Positions 1 to 5,748 of a stretch of DNA of 36,153 nucleotides are shown one piece after another. Under the pieces are notes generated by a model, which saw nothing but the letters and a program-made list of their open reading frames with translations, searched no databases and had not been told where the DNA came from. The translations under genes and the position numbers were made by a program. The number at the start of each line of letters is the position of its first letter. Positions within the stretch are counted from its first letter, which is position 1. The stretch lies in contig SVPZ01000027.1 in NCBI GenBank assembly GCA_015065605.1, positions 1 to 36,153 on the forward strand, read 5' to 3'. The DNA comes from Oscillospiraceae bacterium (GTDB lineage Bacteria; Bacillota; Clostridia; Oscillospirales; Acutalibacteraceae).

Positions 1-118
1 CACAAAACGCAGTTAATCCTGACGGATTAACGAGTATTTTAACAATGCAAAGACGAAAATTGAGCCTTTAAAATCAGGTTCGGATTATTCGTGTTTGCTT
101 AAGATAGGAGCGGTATAA

Positions 119-793
119 TTGCTGTTTGATTTAATTAACGGAAAAGCAAGTTTTGCTACGACTATAGCGTATATTATAGCATCGCTTTTTGTTATTTTTG
201 TTACCTTGCCTTTCCATGAATATGCACACGCTTTTGCGGCTGATAAACTGGGGGATAGAACTGCGCGATATCAGGGAAGACTCACCCTTAATCCTCTATC
301 TCATATCGACTATCTGGGCGCACTTGCAATTATTCTTTTTGGCTTCGGTTGGGCGCGTCCCGTTCCCGTTAATGCCAACAATTTTAAAAGTCCCAAAAGG
401 GATATGGCAATTACCGCCGCCGCAGGACCGGTTATGAATCTTACCCTTGCTTTTATCGGCAGTTTTTTGCACTATATGTTCCAATATATCGCTCTTGGAA
501 AAGAGAGTATTTTCTGCATTTACGTTGCCATTTTGTTTGACGCTTTTTGCGTTATAAATATCGGTCTTGCCGTATTTAATTTGCTTCCCATTCCGCCTCT
601 TGACGGTTGGAAGGTATTGGGCGCTGCGCTTCCTGCAAGAACCTACTGGAAGATAATGTCGTATGAACGTTACGTAAGCTTTGCAGTTATTCTTCTTATC
701 TGCACGGGCGCTTTGGATTTACCTCTCGGTTTTATCAGAGGTTTCTTCTATACGATAGTAAACTTTTTGCCTAAAATTATTTTTGGATTTTAA
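119..793 (+). CDS. Site-2 protease family (M50) zinc metalloprotease, YwhC-like
   Basis: This is a 224-residue polytopic membrane protein. It carries the zinc motif HEYAH (H33, E34, H37) inside the first hydrophobic region and the third-ligand motif PPLDG (D162) in a later membrane segment, the layout of compact M50 intramembrane proteases without a PDZ domain. Family members cut membrane-embedded substrates; the substrate here cannot be inferred. The start is a TTG at 119, behind AGGAG at 106-110, and the reading frame begins directly with hydrophobic sequence as expected. It lies 11 bases upstream of scpA, a pairing seen in other Clostridia, and is probably co-transcribed with it. Both catalytic motifs are intact, so an active enzyme is likely. 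Assignment to the family is firm; the physiological role is not. Confidence 0.9.
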   Translation: MLFDLINGKASFATTIAYIIASLFVIFVTLPFHEYAHAFAADKLGDRTARYQGRLTLNPLSHIDYLGALAIILFGFGWARPVPVNANNFKSPKRDMAITAAAGPVMNLTLAFIGSFLHYMFQYIALGKESIFCIYVAILFDAFCVINIGLAVFNLLPIPPLDGWKVLGAALPARTYWKIMSYERYVSFAVILLICTGALDLPLGFIRGFFYTIVNFLPKIIFGF

Positions 794-804
794 AAGGAAT
801 TTTT

Positions 805-1521
805 ATGGAAACTGTATTATCATACAAGGTCGAGGATTTTGAAGGTCCTTTAGACCTGCTTTTGCAGCTAATAGCAAAGAATAAACTTAATATTTACGAT
901 ATTCAGCTTACCGTATTAATAGACCAGTATCTTGAACAAATTAAGTTGATGGAACTTTATAATATGGATATAGCAAGTGATTTTCTTGCTATGGCATCCC
1001 GTCTTATCTATATTAAAACCGTAAGTTTGCTTCCTAAACACGAGGAAATCGAAGAACTGAAACAAGAACTTACGGGTGAATTACTTGAATATCAGGTTTG
1101 TAGGGAAATTGCCTCAAAGCTTAACGATATGAGTAAAGATATCGACCGTTTCGTTAAGGATGCTTCACCGGTTGAACTTGATAAAACCTATACTTTAAAC
1201 CACGATGCAAACGTTATTTTCGAAGCGTATTTATCGGCGGCAGGCAGAGGAAAAAGAAAACTTCCGCCTTCTACCGCACCCTTTACGAAAATAGTTGCAA
1301 GAAAAATTGTTTCGGTATCAAGCAAAATCGTTTACGTTATGCGTAATCTGTTTAAAGGCGGCAAGAAAAAACTTTCTGCGCTTTATTCGGGTGCTAAAAG
1401 CCGTTCGGAACTTGTAGCGACCTTTTTGGCGGTACTCGAACTTTGTAAAGCAAACCGAGTAAAAATTGAGGGTGAAGCCGAAATGGCTGAAATCACTCTT
1501 ATTAAGGAGAAGAAAAGATGA
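805..1521 (+). CDS. scpA: Segregation and condensation protein A (kleisin)
   Basis: ScpA is the kleisin subunit of the SMC-ScpAB condensin. It bridges the SMC heads and binds ScpB to organise and segregate the chromosome. The 238-residue product starts with the family-typical N-terminus, in which EDFEGPLDLLLQLI is followed by KNKLNIYDIQLTVLIDQYL. A charged central part follows, and then a C-terminal winged-helix region of the kind that contacts the SMC head. Length is normal for Firmicute ScpA. The ATG at 805 has an AAAAGGA ribosome site. Its stop overlaps the scpB start in an ATGA arrangement, so the two subunits are translationally coupled. SMC itself is not in the window. Confidence 0.96.
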   Translation: METVLSYKVEDFEGPLDLLLQLIAKNKLNIYDIQLTVLIDQYLEQIKLMELYNMDIASDFLAMASRLIYIKTVSLLPKHEEIEELKQELTGELLEYQVCREIASKLNDMSKDIDRFVKDASPVELDKTYTLNHDANVIFEAYLSAAGRGKRKLPPSTAPFTKIVARKIVSVSSKIVYVMRNLFKGGKKKLSALYSGAKSRSELVATFLAVLELCKANRVKIEGEAEMAEITLIKEKKR

Positions 1522-2114
1522 GTAAAGATACGTTACTGCTTTTACCTGCGGTTGAGGCTGTGCTCTTTGCTTCGGGTGAGCCCGTAAGTATTGACAGACT
1601 TTCAAACGTGTTTGGTATTTCGGTTGATGAGATAAACGAGGTTATGACCGCGCTCAAGGAACGTCTTGATAAAAGCGGTTCGGGAATTGAACTTTTAAAA
1701 CTTGCCAACGCATATCAACTTTCTACAAGAAGTGAATATGGCGAGTATATAAGAAAAAATGCGGATATTCACAGAAAAACACCGCTTTCTCAGGCGGCTT
1801 TCGAGGTTTTGGCGGTGGTTGCTTATAATCAGCCCGTTACAAAATCCTTTATCGAGCAGGTAAGAGGTGTTGACTGTTCAAGTACCGTTACTACCCTTAT
1901 TGAAAAAGGCTTGCTTGAAGAAAGAGGAAGACTTGAACTTCCCGGCAAACCCTTGCTTTACGGAACTACCAAAAACTTTTTAAGATGTTTCGGTATATCC
2001 GATTTATCAGAGCTTCCGCCACTTCCCTATGAAGAACAGGGCGAAACTCAGACAGACCTGGGCGAACAGTTATCGGTTGATGCTGTATTAAATGAAGACG
2101 AAAGAACGGAGTAA
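1518..2114 (+). CDS. scpB: Segregation and condensation protein B
   Basis: ScpB forms a homodimer of tandem winged-helix domains that binds the middle of ScpA and regulates the SMC ATPase. The 198-residue product has the typical N-terminal VEAVLFASGEPVS segment and the second winged-helix signature, LAVVAYNQPVTKSFIEQVRG followed by a Leu/Gly-rich strand ending in GKPLLYGTTKNFL. The C-terminal tail (about residue 170 on) is acidic and probably disordered. The start codon overlaps the scpA stop by four bases, and the preceding AAGGAGAAGAAAAG provides the ribosome site. Length and motifs match the family, and the scpA-scpB pairing is nearly universal in Firmicutes. Confidence 0.96.
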   Translation: MSKDTLLLLPAVEAVLFASGEPVSIDRLSNVFGISVDEINEVMTALKERLDKSGSGIELLKLANAYQLSTRSEYGEYIRKNADIHRKTPLSQAAFEVLAVVAYNQPVTKSFIEQVRGVDCSSTVTTLIEKGLLEERGRLELPGKPLLYGTTKNFLRCFGISDLSELPPLPYEEQGETQTDLGEQLSVDAVLNEDERTE

Positions 2115-2118
2115 AGTT

Positions 2119-2481
2119 ATGAGTGAAAGTAATTTAAAAGGTATTATGGACGTTTCAATGGACAAGCTTCGCGCTTTGGTGGATGCCGACACCGTTATAG
2201 GCACTCCTATAGTTGTGGGTGAGGTAACCTTAATCCCCGTATCAAAGGTTGCTTTCGGTCTTGCTACGGGCGGCAGTGATTTTCCAAGCAAAACCGAAGA
2301 AAAAATATTCGGCGGCGCCAGCGGAGCGGGTGTTACCATTTCGCCTATCGGTTTTATAAGTGTAAGCGGTACTAACGTAAGAATGTTACCGTTAAGCGGT
2401 GAAAATACCATTGTTGACAGAGCTATCGCCGCCGCACCCGACCTTATTGAAAAGGTTAAAGAGGTATTTACTTCTAAATAA
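2119..2481 (+). CDS. ytfJ: Spore protein YtfJ/GerW family
   Basis: This small protein (120 residues from the chosen start) matches the YtfJ/GerW spore protein family, needed in Bacillus for normal spore germination. Recognisable parts are the N-terminal GIMDVSMDKLRALVDADTVI, then GTPIVVGEVTLIPVSKVAFG, a Gly-rich stretch (residues about 60-75) and a C-terminal strand ending in IEKVKEVF. I chose the ATG at 2119 because GGAG at 2108-2111 is correctly spaced. An in-frame ATG at 2092 would overlap scpB and has no such site. It is the main in-window evidence for a spore-forming ancestry, although YtfJ homologues also persist in some asporogenous Clostridia. It probably belongs to the scpAB transcript. 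Confidence 0.9.
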   Translation: MSESNLKGIMDVSMDKLRALVDADTVIGTPIVVGEVTLIPVSKVAFGLATGGSDFPSKTEEKIFGGASGAGVTISPIGFISVSGTNVRMLPLSGENTIVDRAIAAAPDLIEKVKEVFTSK

Positions 2482-2494
2482 AAAAGCATATAAA

Positions 2495-2530
2495 ATCCCC
2501 TTTTAAAGTATTTATATTAAGAAAGGGGAT
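2495..2530 (+). promoter_or_regulatory. Inverted repeat enclosing the dac ribosome-binding site
   Basis: A perfect 9-bp inverted repeat, ATCCCCTTT (2495-2503) and AAAGGGGAT (2522-2530), with an 18-base AT-rich loop, lies between ytfJ and the carboxypeptidase gene. The right arm contains the AAAGGGG ribosome-binding sequence for the TTG start at 2537. Folding would therefore hide that site. No T-run follows, so it is a poor terminator and a better candidate for translational control or RNA stability. Confidence 0.55.
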
Positions 2531-2536
2531 GTCTTA

Positions 2537-3640
2537 TTGAAAAGGCTTTTATCTTTTGCCGTTATATTTGCATTGCTTTTTTGCCCCGTTAAAACAAACG
2601 CTTTATCTATAAATGCAAGAGCGTCTGTTTTGATTGACGGACTCAGCGGTAAGGTTATTTACTCTTTAAACGAAAACGAAAAGCTTTCAATGGCAAGTAC
2701 CACTAAAATAATGACGGCGCTTATTCTGTGCGAACAGGAAAATTTGGAAAAAGAAATAACCGTCACAAAAGAAATGGTGGCTGTTGAGGGTACTTCTATG
2801 GGACTGACGGTTGGAACAAAAGTGTCACTAAACGATCTTCTTTACGGAATGTTGCTTTCGTCGGGCAACGATGCCGCCAATGCTACCGCAATAGCCATAA
2901 GCGGAAGTATTCCTGCCTTTGTTTCTTTAATGAACCAACGCGCCGGTGAACTTGGACTTAAAAACACCCATTTTGATACTCCTTCGGGACTTGACGGAGA
3001 TACCCATTATACTACCGCTTTAGAACTTGCGCTTCTTACACGGTACGCGCTCTGTAACGAAAGGTTTTATGAAGCATCAAAAACAAAAAGCATAACTATT
3101 GACCTTGGCGGTGTAAATCGCACCCTTTATAATCACAATAAAATTTTAAGTACCTTTGACGGCGCCGTCGGTGTGAAGACGGGCTTTACCAAAAAATCGG
3201 GAAGGTGCCTTGTTTCTGCGGCTGAACGTGAAAACGGCAGGGTAATTGCCGTAACCTTAAATGACCCTGACGACTGGAATGACCATAAGGAACTGCTAAA
3301 TTACGGTCTTGACAGATTAAGCGCCGAAAAGCAAACCTTTCCAAAAAGAAACTACAAGGTTGAAGTTATTGGCGGTAAGGAGAGTTTTGTTACCGCTTAT
3401 AGCACGTCGGTTTCTTTTAGAACCTATAACGAAAAGATTATAAAGAGAGAATATATAATGCCCTACGTCAGCGCTCCCGTTAAAAAGGGTGAAGAAATAG
3501 GGTATATAGAATATTACTGCGGAAATATGTTGTGCGCAAAAGAAATTTTAAAAGCGCAAAACGACGTTTCGGCGCTCAGCCTTGCTACTAAACCGAAACT
3601 TATTATAATGAACTTTAAAAGAATGTTAAAACTTATATAG
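2537..3640 (+). CDS. D-alanyl-D-alanine carboxypeptidase (DacB/DacF, S11 family)
   Basis: This low-molecular-mass penicillin-binding protein trims the terminal D-Ala from peptidoglycan stem peptides outside the membrane. The 367-residue product has an N-terminal signal peptide (about residues 1-22). All three active-site motifs are present: STTK (nucleophile S54, K57), SGN (S109, N111) and KTG (214-216). A beta-rich C-terminal domain follows (about 270-345) and then a C-terminal stretch, KLIIMNFKRMLKLI, that could act as an amphipathic membrane anchor. The TTG start at 2537 is supported by AAAGGGG at 2522-2528, which lies within an inverted repeat. Position between ytfJ and rluB matches dacB/dacF placement in Firmicutes; I cannot tell the vegetative from the sporulation paralogue. 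Confidence 0.93.
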   Translation: MKRLLSFAVIFALLFCPVKTNALSINARASVLIDGLSGKVIYSLNENEKLSMASTTKIMTALILCEQENLEKEITVTKEMVAVEGTSMGLTVGTKVSLNDLLYGMLLSSGNDAANATAIAISGSIPAFVSLMNQRAGELGLKNTHFDTPSGLDGDTHYTTALELALLTRYALCNERFYEASKTKSITIDLGGVNRTLYNHNKILSTFDGAVGVKTGFTKKSGRCLVSAAERENGRVIAVTLNDPDDWNDHKELLNYGLDRLSAEKQTFPKRNYKVEVIGGKESFVTAYSTSVSFRTYNEKIIKREYIMPYVSAPVKKGEEIGYIEYYCGNMLCAKEILKAQNDVSALSLATKPKLIIMNFKRMLKLI

Positions 3641-3650
3641 AGGAGAAAAT

Positions 3651-4394
3651 ATGAAGGATAATAAAATTCGACTTCAAAAGCATCTTGCTGACTGCGGTGT
3701 GGCTTCTCGCAGAAAATCAGAGGAACTTATCGAAAACAGAAAAGTAAAGGTTAACGGCAGAGTTGCTTCAATAGGCGATAAGGTTGACCCCATACGTGAT
3801 AAAATTACCGTTGCAGGAAAAGCGGTTATACCCGTTAATAAAAAAGTGTATATTATGTTACATAAGCCACGTGGTTTTGTTACTACCGTTTCGGATGAAC
3901 TGGGCAGAAAATGTGTAACCGACCTTGTAAAAGACGTGGGTGTAAGGGTTTTCCCCGTTGGAAGACTCGATAAGGATTCGGAAGGACTTTTGCTTATGAC
4001 CAACGACGGAGAATTTGCAAATAATCTTACCCATCCGTCAAAGCACGTTAATAAAACCTATCGCACCACCGTAAAGGGTGAGGTAGGGGATGAACAACTT
4101 TTGCATCTTGCCGAGGGTGTTGAAATCGACGGCAAAATGACCCTTCCTTGCGATTGTTTTGTTGCTGAGCGTAAAAGCGACAGAACGGTGCTTATATTCA
4201 TAATCCACGAGGGCAGAAACCGTCAGATAAGAAAAATGTGCGAAGCAGTAGGTCTTGAGGTATTGCGCCTTAAACGTACCGAAATAGCAGGTGTTAAACT
4301 TGGTATGTTACCGCAGGGTAAGTGGCGCGACCTTAACGAAAGGGAAATGAAGCGTCTTACTTCAATTTCCGAAAGTAAGGAAGGTGCACAATGA
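3651..4394 (+). CDS. rluB: 23S rRNA pseudouridine synthase, RluB/RsuA family
   Basis: The 247-residue protein has an N-terminal S4 RNA-binding domain (about residues 5-50, starting IRLQKHLADCGVASRRKSEE). The RsuA/RluB catalytic domain follows, with motif GRLDKDSEGLLLMTNDGEF, in which D107 is the catalytic aspartate. The later HEGRNRQIRKMCEAVG motif is also typical. It should isomerise a uridine in the peptidyl-transferase region of 23S rRNA (U2605 in E. coli numbering if truly RluB). The ATG at 3651 follows a GAGGAGAAAAT ribosome site. The stop overlaps the next start by four bases. RluB is favoured over RsuA by the Firmicute gene order beside dac and scpAB. Confidence 0.93.
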   Translation: MKDNKIRLQKHLADCGVASRRKSEELIENRKVKVNGRVASIGDKVDPIRDKITVAGKAVIPVNKKVYIMLHKPRGFVTTVSDELGRKCVTDLVKDVGVRVFPVGRLDKDSEGLLLMTNDGEFANNLTHPSKHVNKTYRTTVKGEVGDEQLLHLAEGVEIDGKMTLPCDCFVAERKSDRTVLIFIIHEGRNRQIRKMCEAVGLEVLRLKRTEIAGVKLGMLPQGKWRDLNEREMKRLTSISESKEGAQ

Positions 4395-4774
4395 TTAGCG
4401 TACTTCCTTTAAAAGATAAGGATTATATTAAAGAACTTTTTGAAAAATTCGGCGCTGATTTTAATGAATTTTCAGGCGCTGTTGAGGCAACCTGTAATGA
4501 TGATAAATTGGGATGCGCAATTTATTATCTTGACAGTGAAAAAATGACCGTTTTGGATATTGAACCAAAAAACGATTTGGCTCTTGCCGACGGAATACTC
4601 AGAAGCGCTCTTCACAATGCCGTATGCGCCAAGGTTATGAAGGCTTATTATAGCGATAACGCTCCCGTAGAAATTTTAAAAAAACTAAAATTTATTCTCG
4701 ATGAAGAAGAAAAATCCCTTAATATTAATAAACTTTTTGAAAGTTGTTGCAGTTGCTCTGATAAAAATACTTGA
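4391..4774 (+). CDS. Small GNAT-like protein of unknown function
   Basis: This 127-residue protein is translationally coupled to rluB (ATGA overlap). I do not recognise a specific family. The pattern of strands and helices resembles a reduced GNAT acetyltransferase fold: a strand pair LGCAIYYLDSEKMTVLDIEP (about residues 40-60), a helix rich in small residues (64-80), then YYSDNAPVEILKKLKFI, which recalls the end of the acetyl-CoA-binding region. A clear Q/R-x-x-G-x-G/A loop is not visible, so acetyltransferase activity is doubtful. The C-terminus is Cys-rich (FESCCSCSDK). It is the last gene of the first cluster; a promoter for secG overlaps its stop codon. Confidence 0.7.
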   Translation: MISVLPLKDKDYIKELFEKFGADFNEFSGAVEATCNDDKLGCAIYYLDSEKMTVLDIEPKNDLALADGILRSALHNAVCAKVMKAYYSDNAPVEILKKLKFILDEEEKSLNINKLFESCCSCSDKNT

Positions 4775-4799
4775 TTTTTTAAAGCACTTATGATAAACT
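4771..4799 (+). promoter_or_regulatory. Candidate sigma-A promoter of secG
   Basis: TTGATT (4771-4776) and TAAACT (4794-4799) are separated by 17 bases, and TGA immediately before the -10 gives an extended -10. It overlaps the stop codon of the preceding gene and lies 32 bases before the secG start. The -10 hexamer is only 4/6, so this is a moderate prediction. Confidence 0.5.
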
Positions 4800-4830
4800 A
4801 GATACGTTAATCGATTAGGAGGAATTATAA

Positions 4831-5085
4831 ATGGAAGTTTTACAGATTATATTAGGTGTTATTTTAGGAATACTTTCTATAGCAATAACTGTTCTCGTTC
4901 TTTTCCAGCAGGGAAGCCGTGCAGGACTTAACGGTGCTATTTCCGGTGCTGCTGAAACCTTCCTTTCAAAGAATAAGGCAAGAACTGCCGATGCTTTCTT
5001 CAAGCGTCTTACCACCATTGCCGCTATAGTATTCTTTGTTCTTGCAATTGCTGCTACCATTGTTGCTACCGTTATTGCAAAGTAA
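4831..5085 (+). CDS. secG: Preprotein translocase subunit SecG
   Basis: SecG is the small accessory subunit of the SecYEG channel. The 84-residue protein has two hydrophobic segments (about residues 3-24 and 58-82) separated by the family-typical loop LFQQGSRAGLNGAISGAAET, in which the polar G-S/A-x-x-G-L-N-G-A pattern is diagnostic. Length is normal. The ATG at 4831 is preceded by AGGAGG with good spacing. A strong intrinsic terminator follows directly. It looks like a single-gene transcription unit. Confidence 0.95.
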   Translation: MEVLQIILGVILGILSIAITVLVLFQQGSRAGLNGAISGAAETFLSKNKARTADAFFKRLTTIAAIVFFVLAIAATIVATVIAK

Positions 5086-5109
5086 TTAAATTAAATAGCC
5101 AAACCCGAA

Positions 5110-5139
5110 ACGGAAGTCTTCAGGACTTCCGTTTTTTTA
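5110..5139 (+). terminator. Intrinsic terminator of secG
   Basis: ACGGAAGTC (5110-5118) pairs with GACTTCCGT (5124-5132) in a 9-bp stem with a 5-base loop, followed by a run of T residues up to 5138. It begins 24 bases after the secG stop. Confidence 0.92.
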
Positions 5140-5160
5140 TTCAAAAATTATTATGTTTTT

Positions 5161-5199
5161 TCGGGCAACCGAGGACGTTTGCCCAAAGGTGTTGCCGTA
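5161..5199. repeat. Intergenic repeat module A, copy 1
   Basis: The 24 bases 5161-5184 recur without change at 5507-5530. The core holds an inverted repeat GGGCAA/TTGCCC. Here the core is followed by GTTGCCGTA at 5191-5199, a 9-mer that also follows the GGGACGATG hairpin at 5651-5659. The shared flank shows that the modules descend from a common element even where the hairpin cores differ. Confidence 0.8.
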
Positions 5200-5215
5200 G
5201 AGATTTATTGTTATT

Positions 5216-5307
5216 TCGTATGGAAGGGCGGATGCTCACATACTAACAATCCCTCAGTCACTTTCGTGACAGCTCCCTTTACAAGGGCGCCTTTTGATTT
5301 CGCAAAT
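5216..5307. repeat. Intergenic repeat module B, bounded by a 13-bp direct repeat
   Basis: This stretch holds the palindrome GTCAC-tttc-GTGAC (5257-5270) preceded by CAATCCCTCA and followed by an AGCTCCCTTTACAAGGG segment, a layout common in intergenic repeats of gut Clostridia. The 13-mer ATTTATTGTTATT occurs on both sides (5203-5215 and 5308-5320), as a target duplication or a duplicated module edge would look. No coding sequence is apparent. Confidence 0.65.
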
Positions 5308-5320
5308 ATTTATTGTTATT

Positions 5321-5448
5321 AAAAGCCTTCCCCTTTTGTTCGGAGGGGAAGGGGGACCGCGTATGCGGTGGATGAGGTGTAGTGATGCAGATTTCCACCT
5401 CACCACCGTCTTCGACGGAGCCTGTCCTCAAGGAGAAGCCTTTTGATT
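5321..5448. repeat. Intergenic repeat module C, compound palindrome
   Basis: Several nested inverted repeats occur: CTTCCCC with GGGGAAG, ACCGC-gtat-GCGGT, GAGGTG (5374-5379) with CACCTC (5396-5401), and CCGTC-ttc-GACGG. The module ends with GCCTTTTGATT (5438-5448), identical to the 11 bases at 5289-5299 near the end of module B. It appears to be a fold-back element or a remnant of one; no open frame of note was seen. Confidence 0.65.
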
Positions 5449-5506
5449 GCTCTCATTACGCACAAGGAGGGGGCAGACTTTAGTCGGTGGGAGGATTGTT
5501 TTCTCT

Positions 5507-5530
5507 TCGGGCAACCGAGGACGTTTGCCC
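5507..5530. repeat. Intergenic repeat module A, copy 2
   Basis: A perfect 24-base copy of 5161-5184. It is followed by CCCTACAA, giving CCCCTACAA across the junction. The reverse complement, TTGTAGGGG, lies 25 bases further on and opens the next hairpin module, so the two modules face each other. Confidence 0.8.
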
Positions 5531-5568
5531 CTACAAACGTCACCGCAGAGAATTGATGTTAATTTGTA

Positions 5569-5598
5569 GGGGTCGATGCCTTCATCGACCCGTTTTTT
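5569..5598 (+). terminator. Repeat-borne hairpin with T-run (terminator-like)
   Basis: GGGTCGATG (5570-5578) pairs perfectly with CATCGACCC (5583-5591) around a 4-base loop, and TTTTTT follows at 5593-5598. This has all parts of a plus-strand intrinsic terminator, but no gene lies directly upstream. It is part of the dispersed repeat family and may insulate addB from upstream transcription. Confidence 0.65.
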
Positions 5599-5621
5599 AT
5601 GTCAAAAATAATTGTTTTCAC

Positions 5622-5659
5622 GGGACGATGTGGGCATCGTCCCCTACAATGTTGCCGTA
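5622..5659. repeat. Intergenic repeat hairpin module F
   Basis: GGGACGATG (5622-5630) and CATCGTCCC (5635-5643) form a 9-bp stem with a TGGG loop. CCCCTACAA overlaps the right arm end, and GTTGCCGTA follows at 5651-5659, the same flank as after module A copy 1. Confidence 0.75.
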
Positions 5660-5690
5660 AATATTAATCGATATTTTTATAAAAAAACAG

Positions 5691-5719
5691 GTGCGAAAAA
5701 GTATAGAATATGTTATAAT
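5691..5719 (+). promoter_or_regulatory. Promoter of addB-addA with extended -10
   Basis: TATAAT at 5714-5719 is directly preceded by TGT, a perfect extended -10. The -35 position with a 17-base spacer (GTGCGA, 5691-5696) is poor, which extended -10 promoters tolerate. It is 30 bases upstream of the addB ATG. Confidence 0.7.
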
Positions 5720-5748
5720 AAAAAAGTATAAAACCTTTGGAGGAAAAA

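Noticed and set aside
1-118. Possible 3' end of an upstream gene before the M50 protease (open from 3 to a stop at 69-71, or a short frame from 23 to 118).
   Set aside because: Both stretches are under 35 codons, lack an internal start with a ribosome site and match nothing I recognise. The window edge prevents a decision.
5140-5690. CRISPR array or insertion sequence in the repeat-rich spacer.
   Set aside because: Repeats are not evenly spaced, spacers are not of constant length, and no transposase frame or paired terminal repeats of an IS are present.
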